64,000 nucleotides of DNA from Nonlabens dokdonensis DSW-6 (GTDB lineage Bacteria > Bacteroidota > Bacteroidia > Flavobacteriales > Flavobacteriaceae). The position numbers were made by a program, and so were the translations under genes. The stretch is from NCBI RefSeq assembly GCF_000332115.1, contig NC_020156.1:1922001-1986000 (forward strand), in the 5' to 3' direction. Shown here piece after piece: positions 17,170-26,021 of the stretch; the first letter of the stretch is position 1, and every line of letters begins with the position of its first letter. Under the pieces are notes generated by a model. That model was not told the DNA's origin, made no database searches, and saw only the letters and a list, made by a program, of their open reading frames with translations.

Positions 17170-20100
17170 TTAACCAACTCCATAGGTGATTTCATTTTCA
17201 TCTAAAACCTCTAACAACTCTGCGGTAACATTTACTTTTTGAAGTCTTGCTGACATGTCTAAAGAAATTTTTTCTTCGTGATCCTTCAGATTAAAATACA
17301 AACGATGATCTCCTTGATGCTTATCTAGTGTCTCCTTAAGTAATTCTATGCGCTCTTCTAAAACCTCGCTTACATGTAATTCAATCGTCAGTTTTTTGGC
17401 AGCTTGCGACATCACATCTTGTAATTGTGACATGGCAGTAAATAGAATTCTAGGATCTCGAGGTTTGCCCGTATTTTTATCGATCCAGCCTTGCTGAATT
17501 TTCACTTTGGCATGTAAAAAAGTATTCGGAATTAAAAAGTGTCTGAATTTTAAATAGTCTTCACCGAACATTCTAAACTCATAAGTTTCCTCATAGTCCT
17601 CCATAGTAAACATTCCCCAAGGCTTGTTTGCCTTACTCATCATATGACGTGCTTCTGTAATAACACCACAAAAAGTCAATTCTCTATTTACTAAAGGAGT
17701 GAGGTCTTTCATAGCCGCAAGATTTGCATTACAGAAAAACTCGATCTCTTTTTTATAATCATCCAGAGGATGTCCTGAAATATAGATTCCAACTACTTCT
17801 TTTTCTCTTTTTAATTTCTCCATCGTTCCCCAATCTTCGCAAATCGGCAATTGAGGTTCTGGTATTTGTACGTCACTAGCTTCTCCAAAAAGACTTACTT
17901 GAGCACTGTTTTCATTCTCTTGAAATTTTTGCGCGTATTTCACTACTTGTTCCAGAAAAATCTGTCCGTTTTCAAATTCATAGAAGAACTGAGCTCTATT
18001 TTCTCCTCCTAAACCGTCAAAGCCACCACTCAAAGCCAGTGCTTCAAAGGACTTTTTATTTGCTGCACGCAAGTCTATGCGCTTTGCCATATCAAAGATA
18101 CTCTTGTAAGGACCATCTTTTCTGTTATCAATAATAGTCATTACTGCACCATGACCTAGACCTTTCACAGCTCCCATCCCAAAACGAATGGCTCCTTTAG
18201 GATTTACGGTAAATTTATAATTGGATTCATTAACATCAGGCCCTAATACGTCTAGTCCCATGCGGCGGCACTCGTCCATGAACTTAGTAACATCTTTGAT
18301 CTGATTCATGTTATTAGAAAGCGTAGCTGCCATAAATTCGGCACCATAGTTTGCTTTTAGATAAGCTGTTTGATAAGCAATCCAAGCATAACATGTCGAG
18401 TGAGATTTATTAAATGCATAGGAGGCAAATGCTTCCCAGTCTTTCCATACTTTTTCAAGAATCGTGCGATCATGACCGTTTCCTTCTCCAGCATCTAGAA
18501 ATTGAGGCTTCATCTTTTGCAGCGTCGCCATTTGCTTTTTACCCATGGCTTTCCTCAAAACATCTGCATCACCTTTAGAGAAGTTAGCCAGTTTTTGAGA
18601 AAGCAACATCACTTGCTCTTGATATACCGTAATACCATAAGTCTCCTGAAGGTATTCCTCCATGGCGTCTAGATCATAAACGATCTCTTTACGACCATGT
18701 TTACGATCAATAAATTCTGGAATATATTCTAGAGGTCCAGGACGATACAAAGCGTTCATAGCGATAAGATCGGCAAATTGAGTAGGTTTGAGCTCTCTCA
18801 TGTATTTTTGCATCCCAACACTTTCATACTGGAAAATAGCCGTAGTTTCTCCACGCTGGAAGAGTTCGTAGGTTTTCTCATCATCTAACGGAATGGATTC
18901 TATGTCAAGCTCTATTCCATGGCGCTCTTTTATGATAGCAACCGTATCTTTTATCTGACTTAAGGTTTTTAACCCTAAGAAGTCCATTTTTAAAAGACCT
19001 GCGCTTTCTACAACTTCGTTATCAAATTGAGTTACGTAAAGATCAGAATTTTTTGCTGTAGCAACAGGCACAAAATTTGTCAAGTCATCTGGCGTAATAA
19101 TGACACCACAAGCATGAACACCAGTGTTTCTAACAGATCCTTCTAGAATACGTGCTTGCTTTAATGTTTCAGCAGTAAGGTCATTTCCTTCGGCGAGTCC
19201 TCGCAGTTCTCGCACCATATCTGCATCATCGCCTCTAAATTTGCTACCTATTTCATTGTCCTCTAGAGCAAAAATCTTTTTAAGTTTAGCAAAGTCAGGA
19301 ATCAACTTTGCAACACGATCGGCATCTTGTAATGGTAAATCAAGTGCACGAGCAGTATCCCTTATAGAAGACTTTGCTGCCATCGTTCCATAAGTGATAA
19401 TTTGTGCCACTTGTGAAGCACCATATTTTTCAATTACATAATCCATCACCTTATGACGATTTTCATCATCAAAATCAATATCAATATCGGGCATGGATAC
19501 ACGATCAGGATTTAGGAAACGCTCAAAAAGTAAGTCGTAGTGAATAGGATCTACATTGGTAATCCATAAACAATAAGCGACTACACTTCCAGCAGCACTT
19601 CCACGTCCAGGACCTACGGCAACATCCATTTCTCGTGCTGCTTTAATAAAATCCCAGGTAATTAAGAAATATCCAGGATAACCAGTTCTAGCGATCGTGT
19701 CTAATTCAAATTCTAATCGTTCTTTAATTTCTGGAGTGATTTCTCCGTAACGTATTTTGGCTCCTTCGTAAGTAAGGTGTCTTAAATAGTTATTTTCTCC
19801 ATTTTTAGTTTTTTCTATCGCGTCATTTGCATCTACAAATTCGGCTGGTATATCAAAGGCAGGTAAGAGTACATCTCTAGCCAATTCATAAGCTTCTATT
19901 TTATCGACTACTTCTTGCACATTAAAAATAGCTTCTGGAAGATCTTTAAAAAGCTCTTTCATTTCCAAGTCGCTCTTATAATAATACTCTTGATTAGGTA
20001 AACCGTATCGATAACCACGCCCGCGACCTATAGGTGTAGCCTGCTTTTCATTATCTTTTACACAAAGTAAAATGTCATGCGCGTTTGCATCATCTTTATG

Positions 20101-21519
20101 GATGTAATAGGTGTTGTTAGTAGCAACAATTTTCACCTCATGTTTTTGAGCAAATTGGAGCAATACTTCATTGGCTCTGTTTTCATCTTCTTGGCCATGG
20201 CGCATGATCTCAATGTACAAGTCTTCACCAAAATGTTCTTTCCACCACAAAAGTGCTTCTTCGGCTTGTTTTTCTCCTAGATTTAAAATTTTAGAAGGCA
20301 CTTCACCATACATGTTACCAGTGAGTACAATAAGATCTTCTTTATATTCTTCTACCAGCTTTTTATCAATACGTGGCATGTAGTAAAAACCCTCTGTATA
20401 GGCTTTACTAGCCATCTTGGCTAGGTTGTGATAGCCATTTTTATTTTTGGCTAATATGACGATTTGATAACCGTTATCTTTATGAGTGCGGTCGTGCATA
20501 TCTTCACAAACCTGAAATTCACAGCCTATGATAGGTTTTATAGGGCTGCGATGTGATCCATCTTCAGCATCTACCAGACTAGCATTGTATGCTTTTACAG
20601 CTTTAACAAAGTGAAATGCTCCCATCATATTAGCATGATCTGTCATCGCAACTGCAGGCATGTCGTTTGCTGCTGCTGCATCTACTAGATCTTTTACGCT
20701 AGCCGTAGATTGTAGAATAGAAAACTGACTGTGTGAATGTAAATGAGCAAATTTTACTTCATTTAACTCATTGAGGTTTTCCTTTATTTCTTCTTTAGTA
20801 ATCTCTGGTGCAGCATCAGTTTTAAGTTTTTCAGATGCTTTTTTAAGATTGACATGTGGTATTCCTACCGGTTGGATAGTGGTAGGGTTGCTTTCGCGAA
20901 AGCGAGAAAAATAACCATCTTCTACTCCTAGTTGAGCCAGTGAGTATTGCTCCTTTCTAATAAGTTCTAGGAAACATCTGGTCGTTGCTTCAACATCTGC
21001 CGTCGCATTATGTGCCTCGCCAAAAGGTTGCTGAAATAAAAATTCATGCAACTCTGTAAGCGTAGGAAGTTTGAACTTTCCATAACGGCCACCAGGGATT
21101 TTACAAAGGTTTGCAGTGTGCTCTGTACAAGTGTCTAGAACAGGTAGCTCTTGAAGATCGTTACCTATTTGCGTGCGTTCAAACTCGGCTCCTGTAACGT
21201 TGAGGTCAAATTTTAAATTTTGACCTACTACAAATTTTGTTTTACTCAACGCAATGTTGAATTTAGCCAGCATTTCTTCTAGAGGGATCCCATCCTTTTG
21301 AGCCAATGCTGTAGAAATACCGTGAATTCGCTCTGCATCATAAGGAATGTCAAAACCGTCTGGCTGTATCAAATAATCTTGCGCCTCGATAAGGTTACCC
21401 ATCGCATCATGTAATTGCCAGGCGATTTGAATCACACGTGGCCAGTTGTCAACATCTGTATATGGTGCGTCCCATCTTTTAGGTAATCCGGTAGTTTCTG
21501 TGTCAAATATTAAATACAT
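17170..21519 (-). CDS. dnaE: DNA polymerase III alpha subunit with N-terminal proofreading exonuclease
   Basis: A 1449-residue replicative polymerase. Residues 1-190 form a DnaQ-type 3'-5' exonuclease (FDTETTGLP and HNATADVEATT), so proofreading is fused to the polymerase. After a linker comes the PHP domain (HLHSHSQFSILQS, MTDHANM), the palm with GPGRGSAAGSV and PDIDIDFDDE, and the C-terminal OB-fold region. The linker at residues 206-210 (RFRES) is encoded by a near-perfect dispersed palindrome. The fusion makes the gene longer than the roughly 1160-residue E. coli DnaE. The start MYLIFDTETTG is unambiguous. Confidence 0.97.
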   Translation of the reverse strand: MYLIFDTETTGLPKRWDAPYTDVDNWPRVIQIAWQLHDAMGNLIEAQDYLIQPDGFDIPYDAERIHGISTALAQKDGIPLEEMLAKFNIALSKTKFVVGQNLKFDLNVTGAEFERTQIGNDLQELPVLDTCTEHTANLCKIPGGRYGKFKLPTLTELHEFLFQQPFGEAHNATADVEATTRCFLELIRKEQYSLAQLGVEDGYFSRFRESNPTTIQPVGIPHVNLKKASEKLKTDAAPEITKEEIKENLNELNEVKFAHLHSHSQFSILQSTASVKDLVDAAAANDMPAVAMTDHANMMGAFHFVKAVKAYNASLVDAEDGSHRSPIKPIIGCEFQVCEDMHDRTHKDNGYQIVILAKNKNGYHNLAKMASKAYTEGFYYMPRIDKKLVEEYKEDLIVLTGNMYGEVPSKILNLGEKQAEEALLWWKEHFGEDLYIEIMRHGQEDENRANEVLLQFAQKHEVKIVATNNTYYIHKDDANAHDILLCVKDNEKQATPIGRGRGYRYGLPNQEYYYKSDLEMKELFKDLPEAIFNVQEVVDKIEAYELARDVLLPAFDIPAEFVDANDAIEKTKNGENNYLRHLTYEGAKIRYGEITPEIKERLEFELDTIARTGYPGYFLITWDFIKAAREMDVAVGPGRGSAAGSVVAYCLWITNVDPIHYDLLFERFLNPDRVSMPDIDIDFDDENRHKVMDYVIEKYGASQVAQIITYGTMAAKSSIRDTARALDLPLQDADRVAKLIPDFAKLKKIFALEDNEIGSKFRGDDADMVRELRGLAEGNDLTAETLKQARILEGSVRNTGVHACGVIITPDDLTNFVPVATAKNSDLYVTQFDNEVVESAGLLKMDFLGLKTLSQIKDTVAIIKERHGIELDIESIPLDDEKTYELFQRGETTAIFQYESVGMQKYMRELKPTQFADLIAMNALYRPGPLEYIPEFIDRKHGRKEIVYDLDAMEEYLQETYGITVYQEQVMLLSQKLANFSKGDADVLRKAMGKKQMATLQKMKPQFLDAGEGNGHDRTILEKVWKDWEAFASYAFNKSHSTCYAWIAYQTAYLKANYGAEFMAATLSNNMNQIKDVTKFMDECRRMGLDVLGPDVNESNYKFTVNPKGAIRFGMGAVKGLGHGAVMTIIDNRKDGPYKSIFDMAKRIDLRAANKKSFEALALSGGFDGLGGENRAQFFYEFENGQIFLEQVVKYAQKFQENENSAQVSLFGEASDVQIPEPQLPICEDWGTMEKLKREKEVVGIYISGHPLDDYKKEIEFFCNANLAAMKDLTPLVNRELTFCGVITEARHMMSKANKPWGMFTMEDYEETYEFRMFGEDYLKFRHFLIPNTFLHAKVKIQQGWIDKNTGKPRDPRILFTAMSQLQDVMSQAAKKLTIELHVSEVLEERIELLKETLDKHQGDHRLYFNLKDHEEKISLDMSARLQKVNVTAELLEVLDENEITYGVG
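20889..20904. repeat. Dispersed palindrome in the dnaE interdomain linker
   Basis: Matches CGCTTTCGCGAAAGCG at 15 of 16 positions (first C replaced by T). On the coding strand it reads Arg-Phe-Arg-Glu-Ser between the exonuclease and PHP domains. Confidence 0.9.
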
Positions 21520-21787
21520 GAATGCTGGTTCTAGTGCAGTGAGTAAAGCGATTTATTTAGGCAAGAATTATTTTTATAAATAATTGATTATAAGTCAATT
21601 AAAAAATTAAAAAATAAGATTTCACCGATTTTAAATATAGGTCTTTGCGCTGCTTTTTGAAAACCGAGTTATGAACAGGTTAGATTCAAATTTGTTATAA
21701 GTTAAGGTTACAACTAGAGCTAAAAAAACTCCCTAAATCATTATTTAAGACTTAGCGAGCTTCATTAAAATAAAGATTGAAGGATAT

Positions 21788-22285
21788 CTAATACTTTTTT
21801 ACCACCGAAGTGATTGCTTTATCAACAGCTTCTTTATAATTTTTACCAGCATTTTCTTCAATCATTCCCATTGCCATGATACAAGTTTCCTTGTCGTATT
21901 CTATACAGTATATCGTGCTTTTTATTGTAACGCCTTCAGCACTACTAGTTCCTGTCATAAAAAGTACATTTACTCCATTAATTTGTTTTTCTCCACTTTT
22001 CTCAAGTTTGAAGTCTTTAGGTGTATCGTTTTTAATTTTCTCCTTTGAAGTTTCATAATCCTGTGGTACATACATAGCCATAATTACTCCTTTTGGAACC
22101 TCAGATACATATGTGTTAGGCGTCACTTCCATGAAAAGTTCTTTATCGACGTCTATGTCTATTTTTTTGGACATTAATTCGAGTATTCTAGCCTCTTGAG
22201 CTTGGTCTTCTTTGGTTGCCTCTTGTGCTTGTAAACTACTCACTGAGATAAATAAAAACAATGAGAAAAAAATTAGATTTTTCAT
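21788..22285 (-). CDS. Secreted hypothetical protein
   Basis: A 165-residue exported protein. The ATG at 22285 gives MKNLIFFSLFLFISVSSLQA followed by Q, a clean signal peptide with cleavage after Ala; a longer open frame to 22315 would bury this signal. The mature part is alpha/beta with EVTPNTYVSEVPKGVIMAMY and a central MTGTSSAEGVTIK. No family is recognised. It lies downstream of metK on the same strand, but a strong terminator separates them. Confidence 0.75.
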   Translation of the reverse strand: MKNLIFFSLFLFISVSSLQAQEATKEDQAQEARILELMSKKIDIDVDKELFMEVTPNTYVSEVPKGVIMAMYVPQDYETSKEKIKNDTPKDFKLEKSGEKQINGVNVLFMTGTSSAEGVTIKSTIYCIEYDKETCIMAMGMIEENAGKNYKEAVDKAITSVVKKY

Positions 22286-22317
22286 ATTATACAGATTTAG
22301 AACTAAAGGTAACAAAA

Positions 22318-22353
22318 AATACTCTGTTAAGAATTAATTCTCAACAGAGTATT
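22318..22353 (-). terminator. Intrinsic terminator of metK
   Basis: Arms of 18 bases (22318-22335 and 22336-22353) with one mismatch form a near-perfect palindrome centred on AGAATTAATTCT. On the minus strand it is followed by six T, 18 bases after the metK stop. Confidence 0.85.
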
Positions 22354-22371
22354 TCAATAAGGATGACTTGA

Positions 22372-23628
22372 TTAAAGAGAGAAAGCTTGCTTTACTTGAT
22401 CTACAAAGTCTAATTTTTCCCAAGTAAAAAGTTCTACTTCACGTTCTACTCTTCCATTATAAGGTGATTCAAAAACCAGCTTTTCAGTACGAGGTGTTCT
22501 ACCCATGTGGCCATAGGCTGCTGTTTCTTGATAGATAGGGTTTCTTAATTTTAAACGTGACTCAATGGCTGCTGGACGCATGTCAAAAATTTCGGCTACC
22601 TTCTTTGAAATTTCTCCATCTGTTAAGTCTACTGTAGAAGTTCCGTATGTTTCAACGTTAATAGAAGTAGGTTCTACAACTCCTATTGCATAAGAAACTT
22701 GTACTAATACCTCTGTTGCAAGTCCTGAGGCAACAAGATTTTTTGCTACGTGACGAGAAGCATAAGCGGCACTTCTATCTACTTTAGAAGGATCTTTTCC
22801 AGAAAAAGCACCACCACCGTGAGCTCCTTTTCCCCCATAAGTATCTACTATAATCTTACGACCAGTAAGTCCCGTATCACCATGCGGTCCACCGATTACA
22901 AATTTACCAGTAGGGTTAATGTGATACGTGATATCGTCATTGAATAATTGCTGAGCGTATTCTGGTAATAACTTCTTTACTCGCGGAATCAATATTTCAA
23001 CAAGATCTTTTTTGATTTGAGCCAGCATCGCGTCGTCATCATCATTAAAATCATCATGCTGCGTAGAAATTACGATAGCATCAATACGTTGTGGTACGTT
23101 ATCATCGCTATACTCAATAGTTACTTGTGATTTTGCATCTGGTCGCAAATAAGTGATGTCTTTCATTTCACGACGTAAAGCAGCAAGTTCAATCAATATT
23201 TTATGAGAAATATCTAAAGCTAAAGGCATATAGTTCTCTGTCTCATTAGTTGCATAACCGAACATCATTCCTTGATCACCAGCACCTTGCTCTTCTTTAG
23301 TCGCTCGATCTACACCTTGATTGATATCTTGCGATTGCTCATGTATTAAAGAAATCACTCCACAAGAATCTCCAGAAAATTGATAAGCACCTTTTGTATA
23401 ACCTATCTTGTTGATCACATCGCGTGCAATCTGTGCTGCATCGATATACGTATTTGATTTTACTTCTCCTGCAAGAACTACTTGTCCTGTAGTAACTAGG
23501 GTTTCACAGGCCACTTTTGATTCTGGATCAAAAGCTAGAAAATTATCGAGCAGTGCATCACTGATTTGGTCAGCAACTTTGTCTGGATGTCCTTCACTAA
23601 CGGACTCTGATGTAAATAAATATGGCAT
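22372..23628 (-). CDS. metK: S-adenosylmethionine synthase
   Basis: A 418-residue methionine adenosyltransferase making SAM from methionine and ATP. Motifs include [32 protein letters not shown] and [19 protein letters not shown]. Length is normal. The leader upstream carries a SAM-II-like pseudoknot riboswitch, so expression should fall when SAM is abundant, and a palindrome copy lies 11 bases before the start. metH and metF are encoded 4-9 kb away under a separate SAM-I riboswitch. Confidence 0.98.
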   Translation of the reverse strand: MPYLFTSESVSEGHPDKVADQISDALLDNFLAFDPESKVACETLVTTGQVVLAGEVKSNTYIDAAQIARDVINKIGYTKGAYQFSGDSCGVISLIHEQSQDINQGVDRATKEEQGAGDQGMMFGYATNETENYMPLALDISHKILIELAALRREMKDITYLRPDAKSQVTIEYSDDNVPQRIDAIVISTQHDDFNDDDDAMLAQIKKDLVEILIPRVKKLLPEYAQQLFNDDITYHINPTGKFVIGGPHGDTGLTGRKIIVDTYGGKGAHGGGAFSGKDPSKVDRSAAYASRHVAKNLVASGLATEVLVQVSYAIGVVEPTSINVETYGTSTVDLTDGEISKKVAEIFDMRPAAIESRLKLRNPIYQETAAYGHMGRTPRTEKLVFESPYNGRVEREVELFTWEKLDFVDQVKQAFSL

Positions 23629-23638
23629 TTTGTATGTG

Positions 23639-23654
23639 CGCTTTCGCGAAAGCG
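23639..23654. repeat. Dispersed palindrome in the metK leader
   Basis: A perfect CGCTTTCGCGAAAGCG 11 bases upstream of the metK ATG. In the RNA it would form a stem that could hide the ribosome-binding site. Confidence 0.95.
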
Positions 23655-23723
23655 TAATAATTACAAACCTCGCGTGATTAATAAATACAAGAAGATAAGG
23701 TGGCTGTATTGTTTTGCGCAGTA

Positions 23724-23786
23724 CACTGTTTTAGCGTTTTATGTTTTCTTATGAAAACGAGGTCGCAAGCAGCCAAATCTTTCCTC
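23724..23786 (-). ncRNA. Candidate SAM-II-type riboswitch upstream of metK (with extra loop hairpin)
   Basis: On the minus strand the leader contains, in order, GAGG, AAAGATTTG, CTGCTTGCGACCTC, a hairpin GTTTTCATAAGAAAAC, and AAACGCTAAAACA. GAGG pairs with CCTC to form P1, and GATTTG, GCTTGC and CGCTAAAA match the conserved blocks of SAM-II riboswitches. The internal hairpin lies where the long loop would be, as in extended-loop SAM-II variants. A -7 element TACATTTG (23806-23799) puts the transcription start only a few bases upstream of P1. I recognised the motif by eye; a covariance-model search has not been done. Confidence 0.68.
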
Positions 23787-23875
23787 TTTATTGAATTGCA
23801 AATGTAGTAAATGATATTATTTAATTCAGTTGATCTTATAGGATTCTTAACAGAATAATGGAAACTAAGGATTTT

Positions 23876-25111
23876 CTATCTGTTTTTGAGATCAGATATT
23901 TCTTTCTTTAACGCATCGATTTGGGTTTGTTGCTCCTGTATAGATTTTACAAGAAGTGGTATCATCTGACCGTAATCAACGGCAAGAGATTTCTCTTCGT
24001 TTGTTGCTTCATCAACTATAGAAGGAATTTGCTGTTGTAATTCTTGAGCCATAAAACCATATTGTAATCTATTACTTTTATCGTTGATGTATTGATATTG
24101 GTAAGTGTTTATGGATAGTACCGTTGTTAAACCTGGCTGCATGGTCTCTATGTTTTTCTTTGTTCTTTTATCTGAAACTCTAAAGGCATTTTGAAAATAG
24201 AAATCACCCCATGCATTACCATTTCTACCTAAATCTTTAACACCATTTAAAACTGGAAAGTGGGCAAAATCACTGAACATATAGTCTGCAGTGGTGTTAC
24301 CGCTGCTTCCTATATTGATTCTTAATCCACCATTGACGTCATTATCATTAGTATGTATGGCTTGCGAGTAAACGCGTCTAAAATGTCTGCTAAAAATCCC
24401 AAGGTCATAACCTACGTTATTAGTATTGTCTACAGAATTAACGGCTGGATAAAATTGATTATTATCCATAATCAGTTTCTGATTTCCAGAAAACGAATAA
24501 ATAAAGTTTCCATTGTTGTTTGAAGAATTGAGGTCTAAATTTCTATCACTTTGAGTGATTTCAAAATTATCATTTCCTCTTTCTATCTTTATTCCTTGCC
24601 CATTTCTAGCAGTAGAAATATGCAATAGTTGACTAGGGTTGTTTTCACCTATACCAACGTCACCATTAGTTGTAACGCGCACTCTTTCCTCTGTATTTGT
24701 CGCGATGACTAAATCTTGATTATCCCAAGTACCTAGAAAATGCTGGTCGTTATTTGTACCAGCATCAGTCCCCATGTTTCCAGTAGTTTTCCAGAAGGAA
24801 TTTGGGTCTGGATTGCTTACATTGTTGTTATTACCTGAATTTAATGGCTGCCATAAAGATCCATTCCAAAAATAAAATCCTGAACCGGTAACAGTGTTTG
24901 TATTGTAAACTAATAAGCTCTCTTCCATAAGGCCAGTTACTGGCGCTGCAGTATTCAAATTTTCAATATCGATTCTTGGGATTAATATTCCTTTATCTCC
25001 TGCGTCACTATGAATATCGAGTAAAGAACTGCTAGATGGAGTGGACGTTCCTATTCCCACTTGAGCAACAAGTGTGGAACAGAAAAAACATAATAGTAAA
25101 ACTAATTTCAT
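23876..25111 (-). CDS. Secreted protein with C-terminal Peptidase_S74 (intramolecular chaperone) domain
   Basis: A 411-residue exported protein. It has a signal peptide (MKLVLLLCFFCSTLVAQ) and a beta-rich, Asn/Ser-rich stalk of tail-fibre type (VGIGTSTPSSSSLLDIHSD, then repeats such as VRVTTNGDVGIGENNPSQLL). The C-terminal S74 chaperone domain (SDKRTKKNIETM, YGFMAQELQ, AVDYGQMIPLL) ends in a coiled coil. In S74 proteins the last domain trimerises the fibre and then cleaves itself off by a Ser-Lys mechanism. In Flavobacteriaceae these are common surface-associated proteins, not necessarily phage. No phage genes are nearby. Confidence 0.9.
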   Translation of the reverse strand: MKLVLLLCFFCSTLVAQVGIGTSTPSSSSLLDIHSDAGDKGILIPRIDIENLNTAAPVTGLMEESLLVYNTNTVTGSGFYFWNGSLWQPLNSGNNNNVSNPDPNSFWKTTGNMGTDAGTNNDQHFLGTWDNQDLVIATNTEERVRVTTNGDVGIGENNPSQLLHISTARNGQGIKIERGNDNFEITQSDRNLDLNSSNNNGNFIYSFSGNQKLIMDNNQFYPAVNSVDNTNNVGYDLGIFSRHFRRVYSQAIHTNDNDVNGGLRINIGSSGNTTADYMFSDFAHFPVLNGVKDLGRNGNAWGDFYFQNAFRVSDKRTKKNIETMQPGLTTVLSINTYQYQYINDKSNRLQYGFMAQELQQQIPSIVDEATNEEKSLAVDYGQMIPLLVKSIQEQQTQIDALKKEISDLKNR

Positions 25112-25221
25112 GTGGTTGATTTTAAGGATTTACGTTTAAAAGAAAACCTTAGTTGTTAATGAAAGGTTAACAATTGCGTTTTAGGTATAGTAGAAAATGT
25201 TAGAAAGTAGTAGATTTGAAT

Positions 25222-25629
25222 ATGCTATCACGTAAAACGAAATATGGTATTAAGGCGCTCACTTATCTTGCGCGTTTAAAAAATCAAGAACCTACCTCTA
25301 TTGCTACTATTGCAGAGTCTGAGAATATACCGCACAAATTCCTAGAAGCTATTTTACTGGAATTAAGGAAGAATAGTATATTGGGTAGTCGCAAAGGCAA
25401 AGGTGGTGGTTATTATTTAATGCAGGATCCTAAAAAAATAAGAATGTCCACCGTGCACCGCATTCTAGAAGGTCCTATAGGCATGTTACCATGCGTGAGT
25501 CTTAATTGTTATGAAAAATGCGAAGACTGTGCAGACGAAGATGCTTGCGCCGTAAATAAATTGATGATAAAAGTAAGGGATAATACACTCGAGGTTCTAG
25601 AAAATCAAACCTTAGAGGACTTAGCTTAA
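25222..25629 (+). CDS. Rrf2-family transcriptional regulator (CymR/IscR-like)
   Basis: A 135-residue winged-helix regulator starting MLSRKTKYGIKALTYLARL at the ATG 25222; an in-frame TTG lies six bases earlier. The DNA-binding helix and wing (RKGKGGGYYL) are typical. The C-terminal half carries clustered cysteines (PCVSLNCYEKCEDCADEDAC) that could hold an iron-sulfur cluster or sense thiols. It lies upstream of the ferredoxin reductase/ferredoxin pair and metH, which suggests control of sulfur or iron-sulfur metabolism. In related flavobacteria such regulators stand next to sulfate-assimilation genes, absent here. Confidence 0.9.
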   Translation: MLSRKTKYGIKALTYLARLKNQEPTSIATIAESENIPHKFLEAILLELRKNSILGSRKGKGGGYYLMQDPKKIRMSTVHRILEGPIGMLPCVSLNCYEKCEDCADEDACAVNKLMIKVRDNTLEVLENQTLEDLA

Positions 25630-25718
25630 ATACATCATGCTTTTCAACTTTCTTAGAATAAATAGGATAGCTTCAGATTCCTATTCAAAATAAAAATACT
25701 CGTTAAATCCTATGGGGC

Positions 25719-25749
25719 TTGTAGGGTTTAAATAAAGTGTCTATATTTG
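25719..25749 (+). promoter_or_regulatory. Promoter of the ferredoxin reductase-ferredoxin operon
   Basis: TTG (25719-25721) and TATATTTG (25742-25749), spaced 20 bases, match the Bacteroidota consensus exactly. Transcription would start near 25756, giving a leader of about 265 bases before the ATG at 26022. Confidence 0.7.
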
Positions 25750-25781
25750 CCGTGTTAAGTTTTAACAAATAGTTTTGGATA

Positions 25782-25852
25782 GGTCACCCAATGCGAGTTG
25801 TTTACGATATTAAGATGGGCTGTTTTCTTATTTTAACCTCTCGCGGTTGACC
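25782..25852 (+). promoter_or_regulatory. Structured leader RNA element upstream of ferredoxin reductase
   Basis: GGTCA, CC and GCGAG (25782-25797) pair with CTCGCGGTTGACC (25840-25852), making a long interrupted stem around a loop of about 42 bases. It lies just inside the transcript predicted from the promoter at 25719. It resembles no riboswitch class I know. The rest of the leader (to 26021) holds one palindrome copy at 25889 and nothing else I recognise. Confidence 0.5.
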
Positions 25853-25888
25853 GTTCAAAAACCACATTCTTCCTCTTGATTAGTTTTT

Positions 25889-25904
25889 CGCTTTCGCGAA
25901 AGCG
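25889..25904. repeat. Dispersed palindrome in the ferredoxin reductase leader
   Basis: A perfect CGCTTTCGCGAAAGCG within the 5' untranslated region, 118 bases before the start codon. Confidence 0.95.
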
Positions 25905-26021
25905 TCAATACAATCATTCATATTATATATTTCTTAAGTTATAGATGACTTAAATCATTTGTTTACCTGCCTTTTCATAACGACCTTTGCACAACGCTAA
26001 TTATTTAGCCTTAAAGTTGCT

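Noticed and set aside
23876..25111. Phage tail-fibre gene as a sign of a prophage
   Set aside because: The S74 chaperone domain also occurs on flavobacterial surface proteins, and no other phage gene is nearby.
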